From Flammula alnicola (lineage: Eukaryota; Basidiomycota; Agaricomycetes; Agaricales; Strophariaceae): a stretch of DNA of 64,000 bases. This document shows positions 27,367 through 39,939 of the stretch, one piece after another. The stretch lies in assembly GCA_015499995.1 (NCBI GenBank), contig JADNRV010000108.1, positions 62,001-126,000 on the forward strand, read 5' to 3'. A program made the position numbers and the translations under genes. Position 1 is the stretch's first letter; every line of letters starts with the position of its first letter. The notes under the pieces were generated by a model that worked only from the letters and a program-made list of their open reading frames with translations, was not told the DNA's origin and did no database searches.

Positions 27367-30347
27367 ATGTCAGAACGAGATCCGCTACTTCAAAGACGAG
27401 ACACAGAACAACTTGCAGGGAAGGAGGAACGAAAACTTGGTCCTCGGGACATTTCTCGATCCACTCGCTACGGTATTCTAGCAGGAATATGGACGGCGAC
27501 ATTTCTATCGGTGAGCTCCTGGGACTTTTTCTCGAACTAGTTGCCCTTTATTAACTTTGACAGTCGTTGAACCGTAAATAATTCATGATTTCGTGAACTT
27601 TGTGCTAACATCTTGTTTTGCAGAGACGTTGGTTCCAACGAGTACGTGGCATTCTCAAAGTTACTCTGGCTTTAATTTGCTTACATGAATCTAGTGCTCC
27701 CTTCAATATCCTCAGAGTTCAACAAATCCAACCAGGCCAGTTGGCTGGGAACGTCGTCAGTCTTATTTCGGATCCCCCTGTCGGCTATCATCGTACTGAC
27801 ACTTCCTAGTTATCTCCTCGCGACGTGCACGTTCACTCCGTTATACGGCCGTTTATGCAACGTCTTGGGCAGAAAGCGCGCCAACCAAACGGCTGTACTG
27901 TTCTCAGCAATTGGGATATTGATGTGTGGGCTGTCGAGCAGCATGGAGATGCTGATATTAGCACGATTTGTACGTCCCCTGCACTCTGAGAGACATATCG
28001 CTGCTGAACCGAATAACATTAGTTTTCAGGTATCGGTGGCGGTGGCTTGCTGACCACGTCTTCGTGAGTCTTCTATTTTACATGCTCGACTTGCATTCAT
28101 CCCTTCCAGGATCATTATTAGCGATATGTACAGCATGCGGGTGAGAACGGACTTCCACTTGGCGGATGTCGATTCGAATGCTTATCTTCTTCTAGAGCAG
28201 GGGCCTCACGCAAGGAATTGCCAGTGTATTTAATGGAGTGAGGCCACTCTTTTCTTCTACCGTGACCTTGTTGTTCATTTTTCCCAGCTCGGACTGGGTT
28301 TCGGTGGGCCTCTAGGTGGCTTAATCACCGATTGGTATGTAAATACAACTCGACATGCACGTGCGTCACCGACTCATATGGCTTTCCTAGGCTGGGGTGG
28401 AGATGGGCATTCCTTATCCAAATTCCATTTTTCTTCATCTCCTGGGCCCTAACGTCTTGGAACCTCAACTACGTGACAGAGGTAATGACCGGCCAATAAT
28501 ACCTTCCTGCTTCTTTGATGTCTGAACAAACTCATTCAGGGGACTAGCAATGGTAGAAGCACCAAGGATATGCTTAAAAGAATCGATTATCTGGGAAGCG
28601 GTAGTCTACTGATGGCTGTAAGAATTCCTACTGTGGCGTCATGATCATCACCACAGGTTAGTTATTCATATTGTATATCCGTAGGTCGGCTCGATGCTCG
28701 TATTCCTCAGCGTGCGGTACAATGCAAGCTTACCTGTATGTAACCTCATTCAATCCTTCTTCAATACCAGCTTACACACCCCTTCCCCTTGACAGTGGTC
28801 CCACCCCGCCTGCATCATTTCCCTCACCTCTTCCGCAGTGTTCGTCGTTATTTTCTTCTTCGTCGAGTTGTTCGTCTCGCCCGAACCGATGATGGCGCCC
28901 TTCCTCCTCAAACAGAAAATACCTGTCCTTGTCGGCTGCTCCAACTTCCTCGTCGCGATGTGCAATTTCTCCATCATGTATTTCTTCCCCATGTGGTTCC
29001 AGACGGTCGTCATGACCAATGCTTCGATCGCTGGTGCGTTTTTTTGTCGTCCTTCATGAGTACTGTGAAGCTCATCTTGTCGTAGGCCTGCATTTACTGC
29101 CGAACAGCATGTCGATGTCGCTTGGGTCTGTGTTTGCTGGGTGGATGATGCACAAGACGGGGAGATACAAGATGATCAACTTGATATTCGGGGCGGCCCC
29201 GTTCATCGGCGCGGTCCTGATATATCGTATAAGGGAAAACAGCGGTCCTCTCCAGTCATGGTTGAGTATTGTGAGTCCTTAGCATTCGACCAATAAGCAT
29301 ACAAGTATGTATTCTGACGAAAACCCGACGAAGATACCCCTCGGATTCGGAAACGCCGTCGTATTGCAGACCGTCCTCAGTACTTCTCATTTCTCATTGA
29401 ATATTGAATGTTCGTAGCTGACCCGGCCTTTTAGTTGCTTACTCGTCCACATTCCTGGTACGCACATTTATCCCTGCCATGCATTCATACCTTGCATTGC
29501 ATACTCATCTCATCGGATCACAGAAGATTACATGGCCGTCGGCACCGGCTTCGGACAACTGTTCCGTGGCGTAGGTGAGCTTCGCCCCCGTTTCACATCG
29601 CGCATGTCGTCTGCCTTCCGTTAACCTTTCTTACCTTACCGTTCGTTACCAGGCCAGGTAGGCGGCGTTGCCATCTCGTCGGCCATTTTCCAGTCAGACC
29701 TGGAATACAACCTCCGCCAGCGGATACACACGCCCGACGCTGAGGATGTGAGTAATTCTAGATGTACTATACATCCCGTCCGAAGGCATAGTAAACGTAC
29801 ACTGACGCGCTTTCCTTCCCTTTTCCAGTTGATCCAGCGAATCAGACAATCCGCGCAGCTCGTCGGCACCCTCCCGCCCGATCTGCAACGTCTCGCGCGG
29901 GACTCGTATTCCGCGAGCTTGCATCGCGTGTTCTTCTTCGCGGCGTGTTCGACGCTCCTAGCGTATTTGGTTCGGCTGCCGGTACGTTATCCAGTCATCC
30001 ACAAGGATGGTCTCTATAATTAATTGAACTGCTGATTGCTCCCCCCATGCCTCTCTCGACATACTTGTACTCAGATCCCCGATAAAGAACTGGAGCATAA
30101 ACCTCGAATGCAAACGCACCGCGCCGAGCCAGAGCCTGTAGAGGCACAGCCTGCGAGCCCAGAGACTCCGTTTGACATTAGTGACAGCGAGAGCGATGAG
30201 GAGGAGAGAACCCTCGCGCGAGGAAATATTCCTATCATGCGGCGGCTGTCGACCTACGAGGACGCTACCCAGATTTTGTCGGATATTCAGACCCACAGTG
30301 GACATACGGTCGCACATTCGCATGCAAGTCAGGTGCATCATCGATAG
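27367..30347 (+). CDS. 14-TM MFS transporter, DHA2/vacuolar basic amino acid type
   Basis: Starts MSERDPLLQRRDTEQLAGK; the dileucine LL near the N-terminus is often seen in vacuolar MFS proteins. Exon 1 ends at 27510 and is followed by exons of only 10 nt (27564-27573) and 18 nt (27624-27641), giving SLNQTLVPTMLPSISSEFNK. Later landmarks are WLGTSYLLATCTFTPLYGRL, NVLGRKRANQTA (loop 2-3 motif), FFSGIGGGGLLTTSS, SRGLTQGIASVFNG, LGLGFGGPLGGLITDWLGWR, VGCSNFLVAMCNFSIMYFFP, GTGFGQLFRGVGQVGGVAIS, and a hydrophilic acidic tail of about 80 residues. Order and length fit Fnx1/Vba-type transporters that move basic amino acids into vacuoles. Near 29440 a missing T appears to break the TVLIALLVHIPED segment; otherwise the frame holds across about 17 exons. 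Confidence 0.85.
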
Positions 30348-31163
30348 ATCACTTTGCTTTCTTGTTTTGCATTCCTCAAAAATGTTTTACATTTCATGCT
30401 TTTCTCGCTGCATTCACCATCGTCGAATCCTAAGCAGGGATTTCTTTAATAGCACTTTCATTGGACAACGTAGTTAGCCACTTACAGCAATGGAACTAGA
30501 ATTTTTACTCTTTACTTAATACTCTTTCCAATGACGCAGGTAGAATTGTCACGTGGTGGCTCCAAATTTTAAGCGCCGAAAATCGCGCGCTAAAACGTTG
30601 GAAGTATGTATGTAGCTTCCTGCAGTTACTTTGTGGAAAGTACACTAGCCATTATTTATATTGCATATGTTTTTTTGAGATACACGCATCAGCGGACCGC
30701 TCAGAAGGAAAGAAGCCCCATTGGTCTCCGTCCTCACAAGTTCCGATCTGCAAAAAGTTTAAGATCAAGTGACTAGTCTCTTCCCAACACACTCGGACGC
30801 CACAATTTGCCACGCTCATCAGCAGGCGTTATCCCGGAAAATTATGCAAATGATGTCTGCTCTAATCCTACATCCCTACATCGGGCTTTCCGCCATCATC
30901 TAAAAGTGTCAATGCTATCGCAACATCTTGACGATCGCCATTTTGGCCCAATATCGGAAATGAGGAGATCAAAGCATCTCACCAAATCCTCCAAACTATC
31001 AATGTTCCATCTTGAAATCAATCGAGGATGTCAGCACCTTACTCTGAACGTGATATAAGTGAGCCTCAATGCGCACTTTGTCCCCGCAGCCCATCCACAA
31101 CTCTCTTTTCAGCACAGTCTTTCTGCGCATCGTAAGGCACTTGGACCTCCTCACTTTCTTTTG
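30348..31163. other. intergenic
   Basis: About 800 bases between two rightward genes. No supported ORF or repeat. Confidence 0.4.
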
Positions 31164-31875
31164 ATGGAGTCCGAATCGCTAGAGCTCTCCAGCAAATCCG
31201 GCGCTTCCTCCGCCCAATCCTTTTTTATCTTTGACCGAAACAGCGTCATCAACGCAACATTATACTCGGGAGGGTCTCCCAGCTATACCATCATCACCAG
31301 CAAGTCCGGAACGCGCACAGATGTCTGCGACATCCCCGGGAAGTGTGTCGTTGCCACCATCAAGCGTCGAGAAATACTTGCGGATACAATCAAGTTCACC
31401 AATCGAAATGACGGTAAGGCGGTGGCGATCAATAAATGGCTGAGGCCGACTGTTGTACCCAGCCACGTCGAGTGAGTAATCATGGATTACGGTGAAGCTT
31501 TACCGTGGCTGATGCCGATGTCGATGATAGGCCGTGCACATCTCTCGTTACGGATGTTGGGTATTTTGTCTGGAAAACAGATGCGGCCCATAGATTAGCC
31601 GTGCGTCCCTTCATTGAAATATGTGACCTACTTCATCTGACCTGCGGGTACACCTGCTCCAGCTCTACTCAGAAGACGACGCGCAAGTGCCCCTTGCATT
31701 CATGACGCGAGTGCGACCGCCTGAACCACTGGTCCTCGTCCTCAAAGATGGGTGTGAGGAGATGGTGGAGGACATCCTCGTATCATTCATAATTCTCGAG
31801 CAGAGACTACGGATGAAAGAGAAGCGGAGATCAAGTGCCATGATGTATGGGCCCGTGTCTTCAGGAATGCCATAG
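31164..31875 (+). CDS. DUF6593-like basidiomycete protein, 196 aa
   Basis: Model join(31164..31471, 31531..31600, 31663..31875), all phases consistent. It begins MESESLELSSKSGASSAQSF and has the order seen in many small basidiomycete proteins grouped as DUF6593: FIFDRNSVINATLY, PSYTIITSKSGTRTDV near the N-terminus, VVATIKRREILADTIKF, WLRPTVVPSH, then VTDVGYFVWKTDAAHRLA and a C-terminal FMTRVRPPEPLVLVLKDG with a closing helix EDILVSFIILEQRLRMKEK. The beta-rich pattern with an FxW-like strand recalls tubby/scramblase-like folds. No biochemical function is known. It converges with the alcohol dehydrogenase, leaving 260 bases between stops. Confidence 0.7.
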
Positions 31876-32135
31876 CCCTCCCCATTGTGTTGTCCATCAC
31901 CCTATACCTTCAACCATCCATACCATCCTACGCGAATCAACTCAAATACCTTCCAGAACATGTAATTATATGTATGTATATTTTGTATTGTATATTTTGT
32001 CTGGAACGATGCCGAGGAATTAAATATCTTCAATTGGTTGATTGTCAGATTGTAATCGACTCGCTTTGTTGTTACAGCTTGATTGATTGGAGTGTACAAG
32101 ACATAGCATGGCATATTGATACAGTAATTCTTCAT

Positions 32136-33835
32136 TTACCTAAAATTGGATGACGATTCTTCCAGCCACTTTTCCGCCTCCATATCGTCAAGCACACTAC
32201 GCAAGGTTGAACATTTAGTGTGAGCCATCGACGCGCACATGGGAACCTACAGTAATCTTACCTATTAAGATCTTCCAACCTTTTCACCTCGTGTTGGCAC
32301 TTCACTTTACCAAGAGCAGCGATTCGAAGAGCTTCCGTAACATCCTGTTGATTACTGGAGAAATTTAAACATGAATGGGAAGGAGGCGGAGAAAGGTGGG
32401 CAAAGAACGGCGTACCCAATGGATGACCCTAGGATGGTTAACGACTAATATGACAGAAGACGGCATCAGCACAGCGACAAAGGACTGTGCTTTCGATTAT
32501 CAGAAGGACGTACCCTAGCAATCAGGAGTATAACTGGCACGTTCAACATAGCATTGCCAGCGGGCATCCCAACGCAGACTAAAGTGCCTTTAGAGCGAAG
32601 ATACATTATTGCTTGGTTGAACGGCCGAGCCTGACAACACTGTTAGGAACCAGATAATCTCTTAATCCTCAGAAGTTGGGCTCACATCACCAGCAGCAAT
32701 AACCGCGGCCTCTGGTCCCAACCCATCCGTAGCCGCCTTGACGTCTTGATGAGATCTATACTTTCCTTAAAATCTACCCATTTCTCAGCGCCTAGGCTTA
32801 GACACAAGTTCTTCTTGTTTCGCCGGTATCTAGATTGAGACCACAAATCGAGGGAATTAAAGGGCGCTCCAATAAAGGGTACACGGCAGCGAGGACTTAC
32901 CGATTGCTAACACTCGGAGGCCCATTGCGACTGCGTACTGGATCGCTATGTAACACCGAAATAAGCGAGAGCCAGGAGTACGCTGTAGCGACATTCCTTA
33001 CCTAAGTGTCCAAGTCCCCCCCAGCTCCGGAAATGGTTACCCATTGACCAACAGATAGTTGGTTTGCTTCAAGGCTTTGTATACCGTCAATCCCTAAAAT
33101 TGCAAAGATTAGGCAATGCTATGGGAAGCTGTTCCAAAACTTACAGCACACAAAATAGGCGTCGCAGAGGCCCCGTCCATACCCTCGGGAATGGGAGTGA
33201 CGTAGTTGGTAAAGGATACCTAAGTACATAATTAATATTACCAGCATACGTCAGTTGTGTGCCCAAGATGTCCCCCGAAGGCACGACATACCACATATTC
33301 TTGGAATGTCCCATCAAGCATGTATCCATGGCTGTTGATGATGCTAGTAGGACAGGCTACAAAGGTTTAACACCCCAGCAGAAAATGAACGGCGCAGGAC
33401 TTACAAGACTCATAGCCCTCCAACACATTTCGCATCTAGAAACCGGACATGCCACCCTTCAGCGGCGAACAGTCGAGAAGATAAGCATAGAACGTACTTT
33501 CCACAGACATTAGCAATCCACTTCACGCCAACGCGGTCTCCAACCTTGACATTGCTACTAGTGTGTTCGCCAATGGCCACAACGCGTCCTATGCCCTCAT
33601 GCCCGCCCACAAGCGGGAGTTTCACCTTCCTAGGCCAGTCTGCGTTGCGAATATGCAGATCCGAATGGCAAATGCCGCTATATTCCAATTTGACTAAACA
33701 TTCGCCTGGAGCAAGCTCGGAGGGTTGTTTCACTCGGTGATCGGCCTTGATAGTGTACGGTGACGAGAATTCCTCAAGCACAGCCGCTTTTTGGGTCTTT
33801 GGAATTATGGGCGAGGAGTGGTCAGTGGATGTCAT
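32136..33835 (-). CDS. zinc-dependent alcohol dehydrogenase (MDR family), with frameshifts
   Basis: Oxidises primary alcohols or reduces aldehydes with NAD(H), cytosolic by default. Starts MTSTDHSSPIIPKTQKAAVL. Landmarks in order: catalytic-zinc segment EYSGICHSDLHIRNADWP, GGHEGIGRVVAIGEH, VGVKWIANVCGKCEMC with further structural-zinc Cys, DGTFQEYVVSFTNYVTPIP, GLTVYKALKQTN, the Rossmann loop SGAGGGLGHL, YAVAMGLRVLAI, VIAAGDARPFNQAIMYL, KGTLVCVGMPAGNAMLNVP, and the C-terminal TEALRIAALGKVKCQHEVKR. About nine introns. At least five single-base deletions are needed to restore the frame (for example near 33422, and in the C run at 33016-33022). This means either a recently decayed gene or consensus errors; the same pattern occurs in other genes here. 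Confidence 0.8.
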
Positions 33836-34245
33836 TGAAATAAAAAGGTTGGTCCGTTTACTGGTTGTCTTGGAGTTAGCGTGATATTTATCGTTATGGA
33901 TCATGATTCAGTGGCCCCGAGTCTGAGTCGGACACGGAAATTTGGCAAGCCTCCTGCAATTGCGCTCTCACGAGGAGGTGAACAGGTGAACAGAACGAGC
34001 ATGTGGTGCATTGGTAAGTACGCGGGTGCACTTGCAAAGGCGGCTATCGTCGGTGGATGGAGGTGACGGTGACTGATAAAATGCGAACTGACTAAATCGC
34101 TAACCACCCTGCATGAGCACATGATCACGCAGCCTATGTTTTTGTTCTCGACCCTACATAAGCATTGAGCAAAGCTTCAAGCTTCAAAATCAACTCCAAT
34201 GCAGTTTATCTGTTGCACATGCATGTGAAATTTCACACTTCGGGC
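33836..34245. other. intergenic
   Basis: About 400 bases with no supported feature. It contains the probable ADH promoter and ends where the duplicated PP2C block begins. Confidence 0.4.
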
Positions 34246-35300
34246 TCAGGTTCGTCGAAGAATTCGGCCGTCACGAGAAACTGACAGAATAGGAGGTTGT
34301 ATTCGCTTCGGTAAATGGAAATTTCTTTCCACTCGACAGAGAACGAATATACTGATACCAGAGAATCCGAGAGAAGGTATAATGCGACTGGGTATATTTA
34401 ACAGTATATTTGATGAATGGGTTGGCGTCGTAGTCATTCTAAGAGTTGTTTCTGATTCTGGTATGGCGATGCCAGATGTATCGTCTAACTTTCTATCGGC
34501 GAAAGTGGAGAGTTGAGACATGATTACAGGAAGAAAAGAAATGGTTCTTTAGTCAAAAAAGACGACGACGACACTGATATCATCCCTAAAAAAAAGGCTC
34601 AGCATAACGCCCGAAATCGCACTTCTGCATTCCCAAAAGTATAAACCCAAATTGAAATCTCGCCTAACCCTTGTTGCCCACTGGCAGGGTCTCGGCAGCG
34701 ACATTAGCGCCTCTCTCAGATCGGCAGTTGTACCCCGAAGCGCATTACGCGTCAAGTGCGCCGCCACGCTATCGTCCTGACAGACAAACTTCTCTCTTTG
34801 CCAACGCTTGTAGGTCGTAGTTTCGTCCTCGTAGTCTGTTGATACACCACAGGCAAGTCGGATGATGCGTATGCCCTCTAGCCCGCATGATGGTTCCCAT
34901 CGGTCGGTACAGCGCTTCCGGAAGTGATAGGTGAGATTAGAGCTCCTACTGGCGGCTCGGGCAGAATCACCCTCTTTTGTCACCGTCCGGCGTAGATATG
35001 TGTTCCTTGGTTCCCTTGTCTAGTCGCTTCCCAACTAGCCGACCATCTCCTCAGTTCCAAGACAAACCCCATAGTCCATGTGAGGCATAAACCACAAAGC
35101 CGTTCTGTATCCCATCCGCTAGGGTGCCTTCCGTTGTTCGATTCGTCCAAGATCAGGGCCCAAAAGTCAAAAAATAAGGCAAGAGTTTGTGAGATGCTTG
35201 TTAGGTTGCAATTTGGCGTGCCATCGCCTACAGTGACAGGGAAATCAAGAGGAGAACGGCGACGTTGAAGTTCAAGTCGATGCTGAGCGCTGAACATTGT
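34246..35300 (-). pseudogene. PP2C phosphatase pseudogene, copy 3
   Basis: Reading leftwards, pieces in different frames match the PP2C genes: GIQNGFVVYASHGLWGLSW near 35110-35050, where the metal-binding SDG is SHG and a stop follows; then KEHISTPDGDKR; then YKRWQREKFVCQDDSVAAH and LTRNALRGTTADLREALMS at 34820-34700; a relic of the last intron whose donor has decayed to GGTTAGG; and the terminal exon DDISVVVVFFD with TAA at 34549-34551. Motifs N-terminal of the SDG block are missing or unrecognisable. The 3' flank down to 34246 matches 3610-3850. Stops, frameshifts and truncation make a functional product very unlikely. Confidence 0.8.
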
Positions 35301-35811
35301 CGCTGTCAGTGAGGTTAGGTTATACGGTCACGTGGTACCACAAAAAATCATATCAATCTATCGCTTACACTGTTACAGCTGAACTTGCATTGAACCACCG
35401 AGTCTGCTCTACTTGACCTTTCCTAATTGTCAACGGTATGCTACTTTCAAAATGAATCCCCCCAACTCTGGTTCTCTTCAATGCGAGCATAACTAATTCA
35501 CATTGTTCTCAGGCTGTTTCAGATACGGCAAAAAAACGTAGTGATTCTCAGTTCATCATCCTAACATGGCAGAGTTAGAGATATCAAATGGCTTCATTGA
35601 ACAACACAGAGGCGAAAAATCATATTTATCCTGCAAAAATCCGCGGACAGCCATGCCCTCGTGCATGAGCCTTCTCGAAATCGGTCAAAATTTTGAGAAA
35701 GCAAAAAAAATTATTTCCGAACATTGCGGTCGTCAGAGGTATACGACACCGTCACGGGGTATTCATCTAATAAGTGGACAATCTAGACCATCCAACTCCA
35801 GACTCCAATAG
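35301..35811 (+). pseudogene. 5' relic of the F-box gene family (promoter plus N-terminus)
   Basis: The stretch 35301-35565 matches the region upstream of the intact F-box gene (8597-8860, inverted), and ATG 35566 starts MAELEISNGFIEQHRGEKSY, close to the MAEFEISNDLHRGEKSY of that gene. The match continues through CMSLLEIGQNFEKAKKI and is lost near 35720, before the F-box itself. Only the promoter and about 50 codons survive. It lies head-to-head with the PP2C relic, whereas in the 2-9 kb block the PP2C gene and the F-box relic are tail-to-tail. Confidence 0.75.
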
Positions 35812-35854
35812 TCAAGAGATAGGCCGAGTGGTGGCAACGTAAGGCCATCTTCTA

Positions 35855-37733
35855 TCAGTCGAAAAAGACGACAACGAGAGTGATATCATCCCTAAAAAAA
35901 GTGCAAGTATCACACAAGCACCGAGAGCCCATCTATCTCCCCACCAAAAAAAGCAATCGAGGGGGAAAAAAACTTACCGAAAATGCCGCGATCTCGGTAC
36001 TGACATCTGAAGTAATGCTCCCTCAGATCTGTATGTGCGCCTCCCAGAGCATTACGTATTAGGTGTGCCGCCACGTTATTGTCCTCACAGACAAACTTCT
36101 TCTCTTTACGCCAATACTTGTACCTTGTAGTCTTGTCCTTGTAGTCTGCAGGGTACACAACCGGCAGCTCCGACGGCGCGTACGTCTTAGTCTGCCGACG
36201 ACTCGCTGAGGCGGATCCGATAATAGCAGATGAAGATGGAGTTGAAGAGGATAGCGGTACCATCACCTCCCGCACCGTACCATCTGGCATTGACACGCGT
36301 TCCTTGGTCCCATTCTCTTCCAGCCATTTCCCAACGAGACCAACGACCTCCTCAGTCCCAAGGCAGTCCCATAGCCCATTCAACGCATAAACGACGAAAT
36401 CGCCCTTCTGTATCCCTTCTTTGAGGGTGACGACGGGCTCTGCAGTGCAATATGGCGGAGTCTTGCAGTTCTCCCTCGGCCTGTCGCCTAGGAAGTCTTC
36501 GTGCAGGCGCCGCTGCACCTCAAGCGACCACTTCATCGCACCGTCACCAAACGCACGCGCACAGCCCCAGCCGGGGACGCGGTTGTTCTTGAGCAGGTCA
36601 GGCTCGTCGGGGTGCAGAGCAGACAGCCGCGCCGCTTCCTCCGGGTTATGCGCGTTCTGGTCTGCAGTCAGCTGCTGGGCTTCGTACGTGTAGGCTTGTT
36701 CCTTGCCTGTCGTGTTGTTCCCACCCTTCCCTTTTCCTTTTTCGCCGGTGGAAGGACTCGAAACTGGCACGCGTCGCCCCAATACAGCGCGCGACTCGCC
36801 AGTTAACGCCACTCGTAGAGATCGATCCGAAGTGTTGTATATGCCCACGAGCGCATACGAGCCAGAATAAGCAGGGCGAAGTAATTTTACCGCCGTCGCG
36901 AGAATCGACTCGCTTGAAATCTTCATCTCATCCAAAGGCACTGTGAACTGTGCAGGGGGCCCACGGATCGCCGTGTAGGATGCATCATCCAAACCCAGAA
37001 TTTTCTGTGCAGTCTGATGGACGATGCCATCATCCAGTTGGAGAAACGCGCTCTTGATCGCCTCAACAATCTCCTCGTGGGCGGGAGTAGGGTCGGGTGG
37101 TTCGCCAGGATTTCGAAAGTAGACACCACCGGAGAGGTCCATCACGGCGCTATCTGACTGGGCAGCGTGTTTGGAGTATAAGTCCCCCAGCATCCCGACC
37201 ACCGCGCGGTGAAGCAGCTCGGCAAGCATTTGCGCAGTATAAGGCCCGTTGTGGCCGTCGAAAACACCAACGATGTGGAATCCCAACGTAGGCGAGAATT
37301 CCGTGAACCCGATAGACAGAGCATCCTCAACGGGATTGTTGCTGAACGATGCAGTTGTGAGTTACTGTGAAAAAGGAGAAAAGAGAGAACACGTACGACG
37401 CAATGTCCATTGTATCTACCCTCCGAATGCCAGGTACTGCGTGAATCATGGTTACAGAGTTGCTCGTGGCTTCCTCGGAGAAGTGGTCTGTTTGTGCCTC
37501 AGAATGAGGGTATTTGATGTCGAATCGGCGTAAATGGTATGGAAAGATGAAAACAAGAGCAAGGTGGTGGCAGCTGTGGCCGCAATGCCAAAGAGGGTGA
37601 CGACACGCGTATGCCTTTGTCTACCCGTTCGTGTAGCGGTAGTGGACATGTGGCGCAAGACGTTCTTCGGATGGTTTGTGATGGCGTACCGCCGCGGCCA
37701 AGAAGGACGCGTCTTTGAGATAGTCCGTAACAT
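35855..37733 (-). CDS. PP2C-family phosphatase (pyruvate dehydrogenase phosphatase-like), copy 2, damaged
   Basis: Starts MLRTISKTRPSWPRR at 37733. A GTACGC donor near 37690 and an acceptor before CTGCC restore the frame into LRRFDIKYPHSEAQ, and a 55-bp intron (37342-37396) leads to DIASNNPVEDALSIGFTEF. PP2C motifs: GVFDGHNG (intact), GIYNTSDRSLRVALTGES, WGCARAFGDG, FVVYALNGLWD, EDNNVAAHLIRNALGG. The metal-binding SDG is LNG here (two transitions). Near 36017 one base is missing after LRE, so the final DDITLVVVFFD, still readable at 35855-35890 behind a good intron, is out of frame. This copy therefore looks catalytically impaired at two sites. It may be a pseudogene or, if the indel is a sequence error, a full-length protein with an altered site. 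Confidence 0.7.
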
Positions 37734-38299
37734 CTGGTTATATTGAACATTGCATCAGACGATACGCACAGGATTTGTCGAGACACACTGTCCCATACAT
37801 TCTATCCTGCCAATGCTCAGCTAAGCCGTGAATTGCTTTCCAATTGCGCCTTTCTTCGCCAATGGCCTTTACGAGGGTATATGCAACTTCCTGCAATCGT
37901 CATGGTCAATACGCATTGTATTCAGGATGAAATTAACTTGAACGCTTACTATATATTAAGAATAATTTACAGAATCGATGTGCGGGTGGTTATGATGAAT
38001 ACCATGTGTTTGGTGTCAGTTTTCAAGTGACAAAAGGATATCTTCCAAATCACGTAGAATTGTGGCGGCAAAAAGAGCTTGAGGTTTCGGGAGCAGAGCT
38101 AGAGAGGCCTCAAAGAAAGGCGGTGCCGGTATTTGTCTCCGCTTGGTTATACACATCGAGATGCCGAGCTTTGCCGCTTTTATTGTGGTCAAGATTCAGC
38201 AAAGTTGAACTCGGTTTGAACTCATCTTTACAGTCGTCAACATGAAATCATTGTCTGGCTACGGGAGACTAGGTTTGAACGAGGCCAGCGTTACAACAT
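37734..38299. other. intergenic
   Basis: Nothing recognisable in about 560 bases upstream of PP2C copy 2. Confidence 0.35.
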
Positions 38300-39261
38300 T
38301 TATATCGCGAGAGCATTGTTGTTACTGCTACAAAGCATTCTTTCAACACCTGCGGACATACCTGCCACGCACGGGAGAATCCCAGTAAAACTTGGAGGAA
38401 TCCCCTCATGAGAAACATACACATTTTCAGCACGTAAGTTAGGTATCGGCCAAGTATTTGCATTATCTAGATCATCCACCAATCGTCTACGTAATCTTCC
38501 CAACTTAGTGAAGGCGGAGGATAGAAGAACTGCAAAAAATACCATCGCTGTGGTGATTCGGGTACTTGCCCAACTGATGACGATGAGTGCTGGTGGACCA
38601 CGGATGAATGGTTCGCTGGTGCTGTCTACAGCAACGTCAAAACGGCCAAGAGTAAAGACGCCGTCCGGGAGTTCTATCAAACAGCTTGAAGGAATATTTA
38701 TCAAACTGAACCTCCAATCAACCTCCAGTGTCACCAGTGATAGACGATTTAATGGTCTCCCTCAGAGATCAGGACAACTTGAAGACGCAAGCATTCATGA
38801 TGCTTGCAAACGATACCGTCAACCCTTGACCAATATCCCGTTGCATACATTAGTGAGAATCTGAAAGTTGAATGGGACATGATGAACGTGGTTGAAAAAA
38901 CGAGGCGATATCGTGGATGAAACAGGAATTGGCACAAAGCCTGAACATCTCGAACAGGGAAATCGATGGACTTGTCGCCAGGAATCGTCAAGGATAGTAC
39001 AACGTGAGCTCTATCCGAAAAGAAATAGCACTTTGACCGAATGGATGAAAAGGAAGCCAGTGCTGAGTTACAGAGCATGCGAGTGTGAATACTTGAGTAA
39101 GTAGTACAAGGACCACTTGTGATTCGAGGTATCAATAAGAAGACGAAAACTCTGGATGGATTCGGTTGACAGGTCTGCAGATCTCGCGAGATGGAGAAGG
39201 GGTCTAACATTAATAGCAATGTCAATATATGCGTCTTTAACCCCGAAATTTTTACGACCAC
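38300..39261 (-). CDS. uncharacterised reading region, possibly membrane protein, broken
   Basis: Two leftward open frames abut here: 39261-38749 (170 codons) and 38734-38300 (144 codons). The second contains ALIVISWASTRITTAMVFFA, a plausible membrane segment, and a following basic stretch LGRLRRRLVDDL. The first also has a hydrophobic N-terminal part. I could not build a convincing intron chain and do not recognise a family, so this may be a decayed gene or chance frames. Confidence 0.3.
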
Positions 39262-39316
39262 TTATGCCCATTCATCAGACGATGTCACCAGAGTGGCAAA
39301 GCATATACGATCCAGA

Positions 39317-39939
39317 TCAAATCCCAAAGAACCGATACTTCTGCCCATTCTTGAAATCAAAGGAAATCACCGGCCCAAACCCACGAGGGTTTTCATCTCC
39401 TCCATATGACATCGAGTACGCCACATTGTTTGCAAAAGGGCCGTGCATTCCCCAGAACATCCCGAGAAGCAGAGTCTTCACAACGAAAACGCGGAGCACC
39501 ATTCGGACCTTCTCGTCCGTATCCGTGATGATAATGAAAGGCAAGAAAGTGCTGCCAAGAGTTTTCATCGTCGAGCCTGCAAGAATGAGCTGAACGTCCC
39601 TTCCAGCTTCGGACGTGTCGAGAACAGGGCGATGCTGTAATGGAATGGATTCGTACAGAGCCTCCGAGACAAGTTCGCGTCACTTTGGGTTTCACGGCGC
39701 TGACTGGGATCTACTCACTTCGCCGATAAACACGCCATCTCCACCAGCAAAGCAAATAGAGAAAGAGCCATCCGTAGTGGGCGCATGGTGCTCAAGATAT
39801 CCGAGAAGATTAGGGCGGTTGCCCATGCTGGCGATTACAAGCTCGGGGTGCCATATTCCCGATGAGTTTCGTCGTAAACCGTGCGGATAGAAGACTTGTA
39901 AGAGGATGGCAGTTGCGTATTTTGGATAGTTGAAGACAT
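39317..39939 (-). CDS. uncharacterised protein, likely membrane-associated
   Basis: Reads MSSTIQNTQLPSSYKSSIRT then VYDETHREYGTPSL from ATG 39939. After an apparent 1-nt loss at 39841 it continues VIASMGNRPNLLGYLEHHAP, DGSFSICFAGGDGVFIGE, crosses a GTGAGT intron into ALYESIPLQHRPVLDTSEAG, and reaches a hydrophobic stretch (VFVVKTLLLGMFWGMHG) before a stop at 39317, with GFGPVISFDFKNGQKYRFFG near the end. The coherent intron and long shared frame favour a gene of about 200 aa. No family is recognised; the C-terminus may extend further through another intron or indel. Confidence 0.45.
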
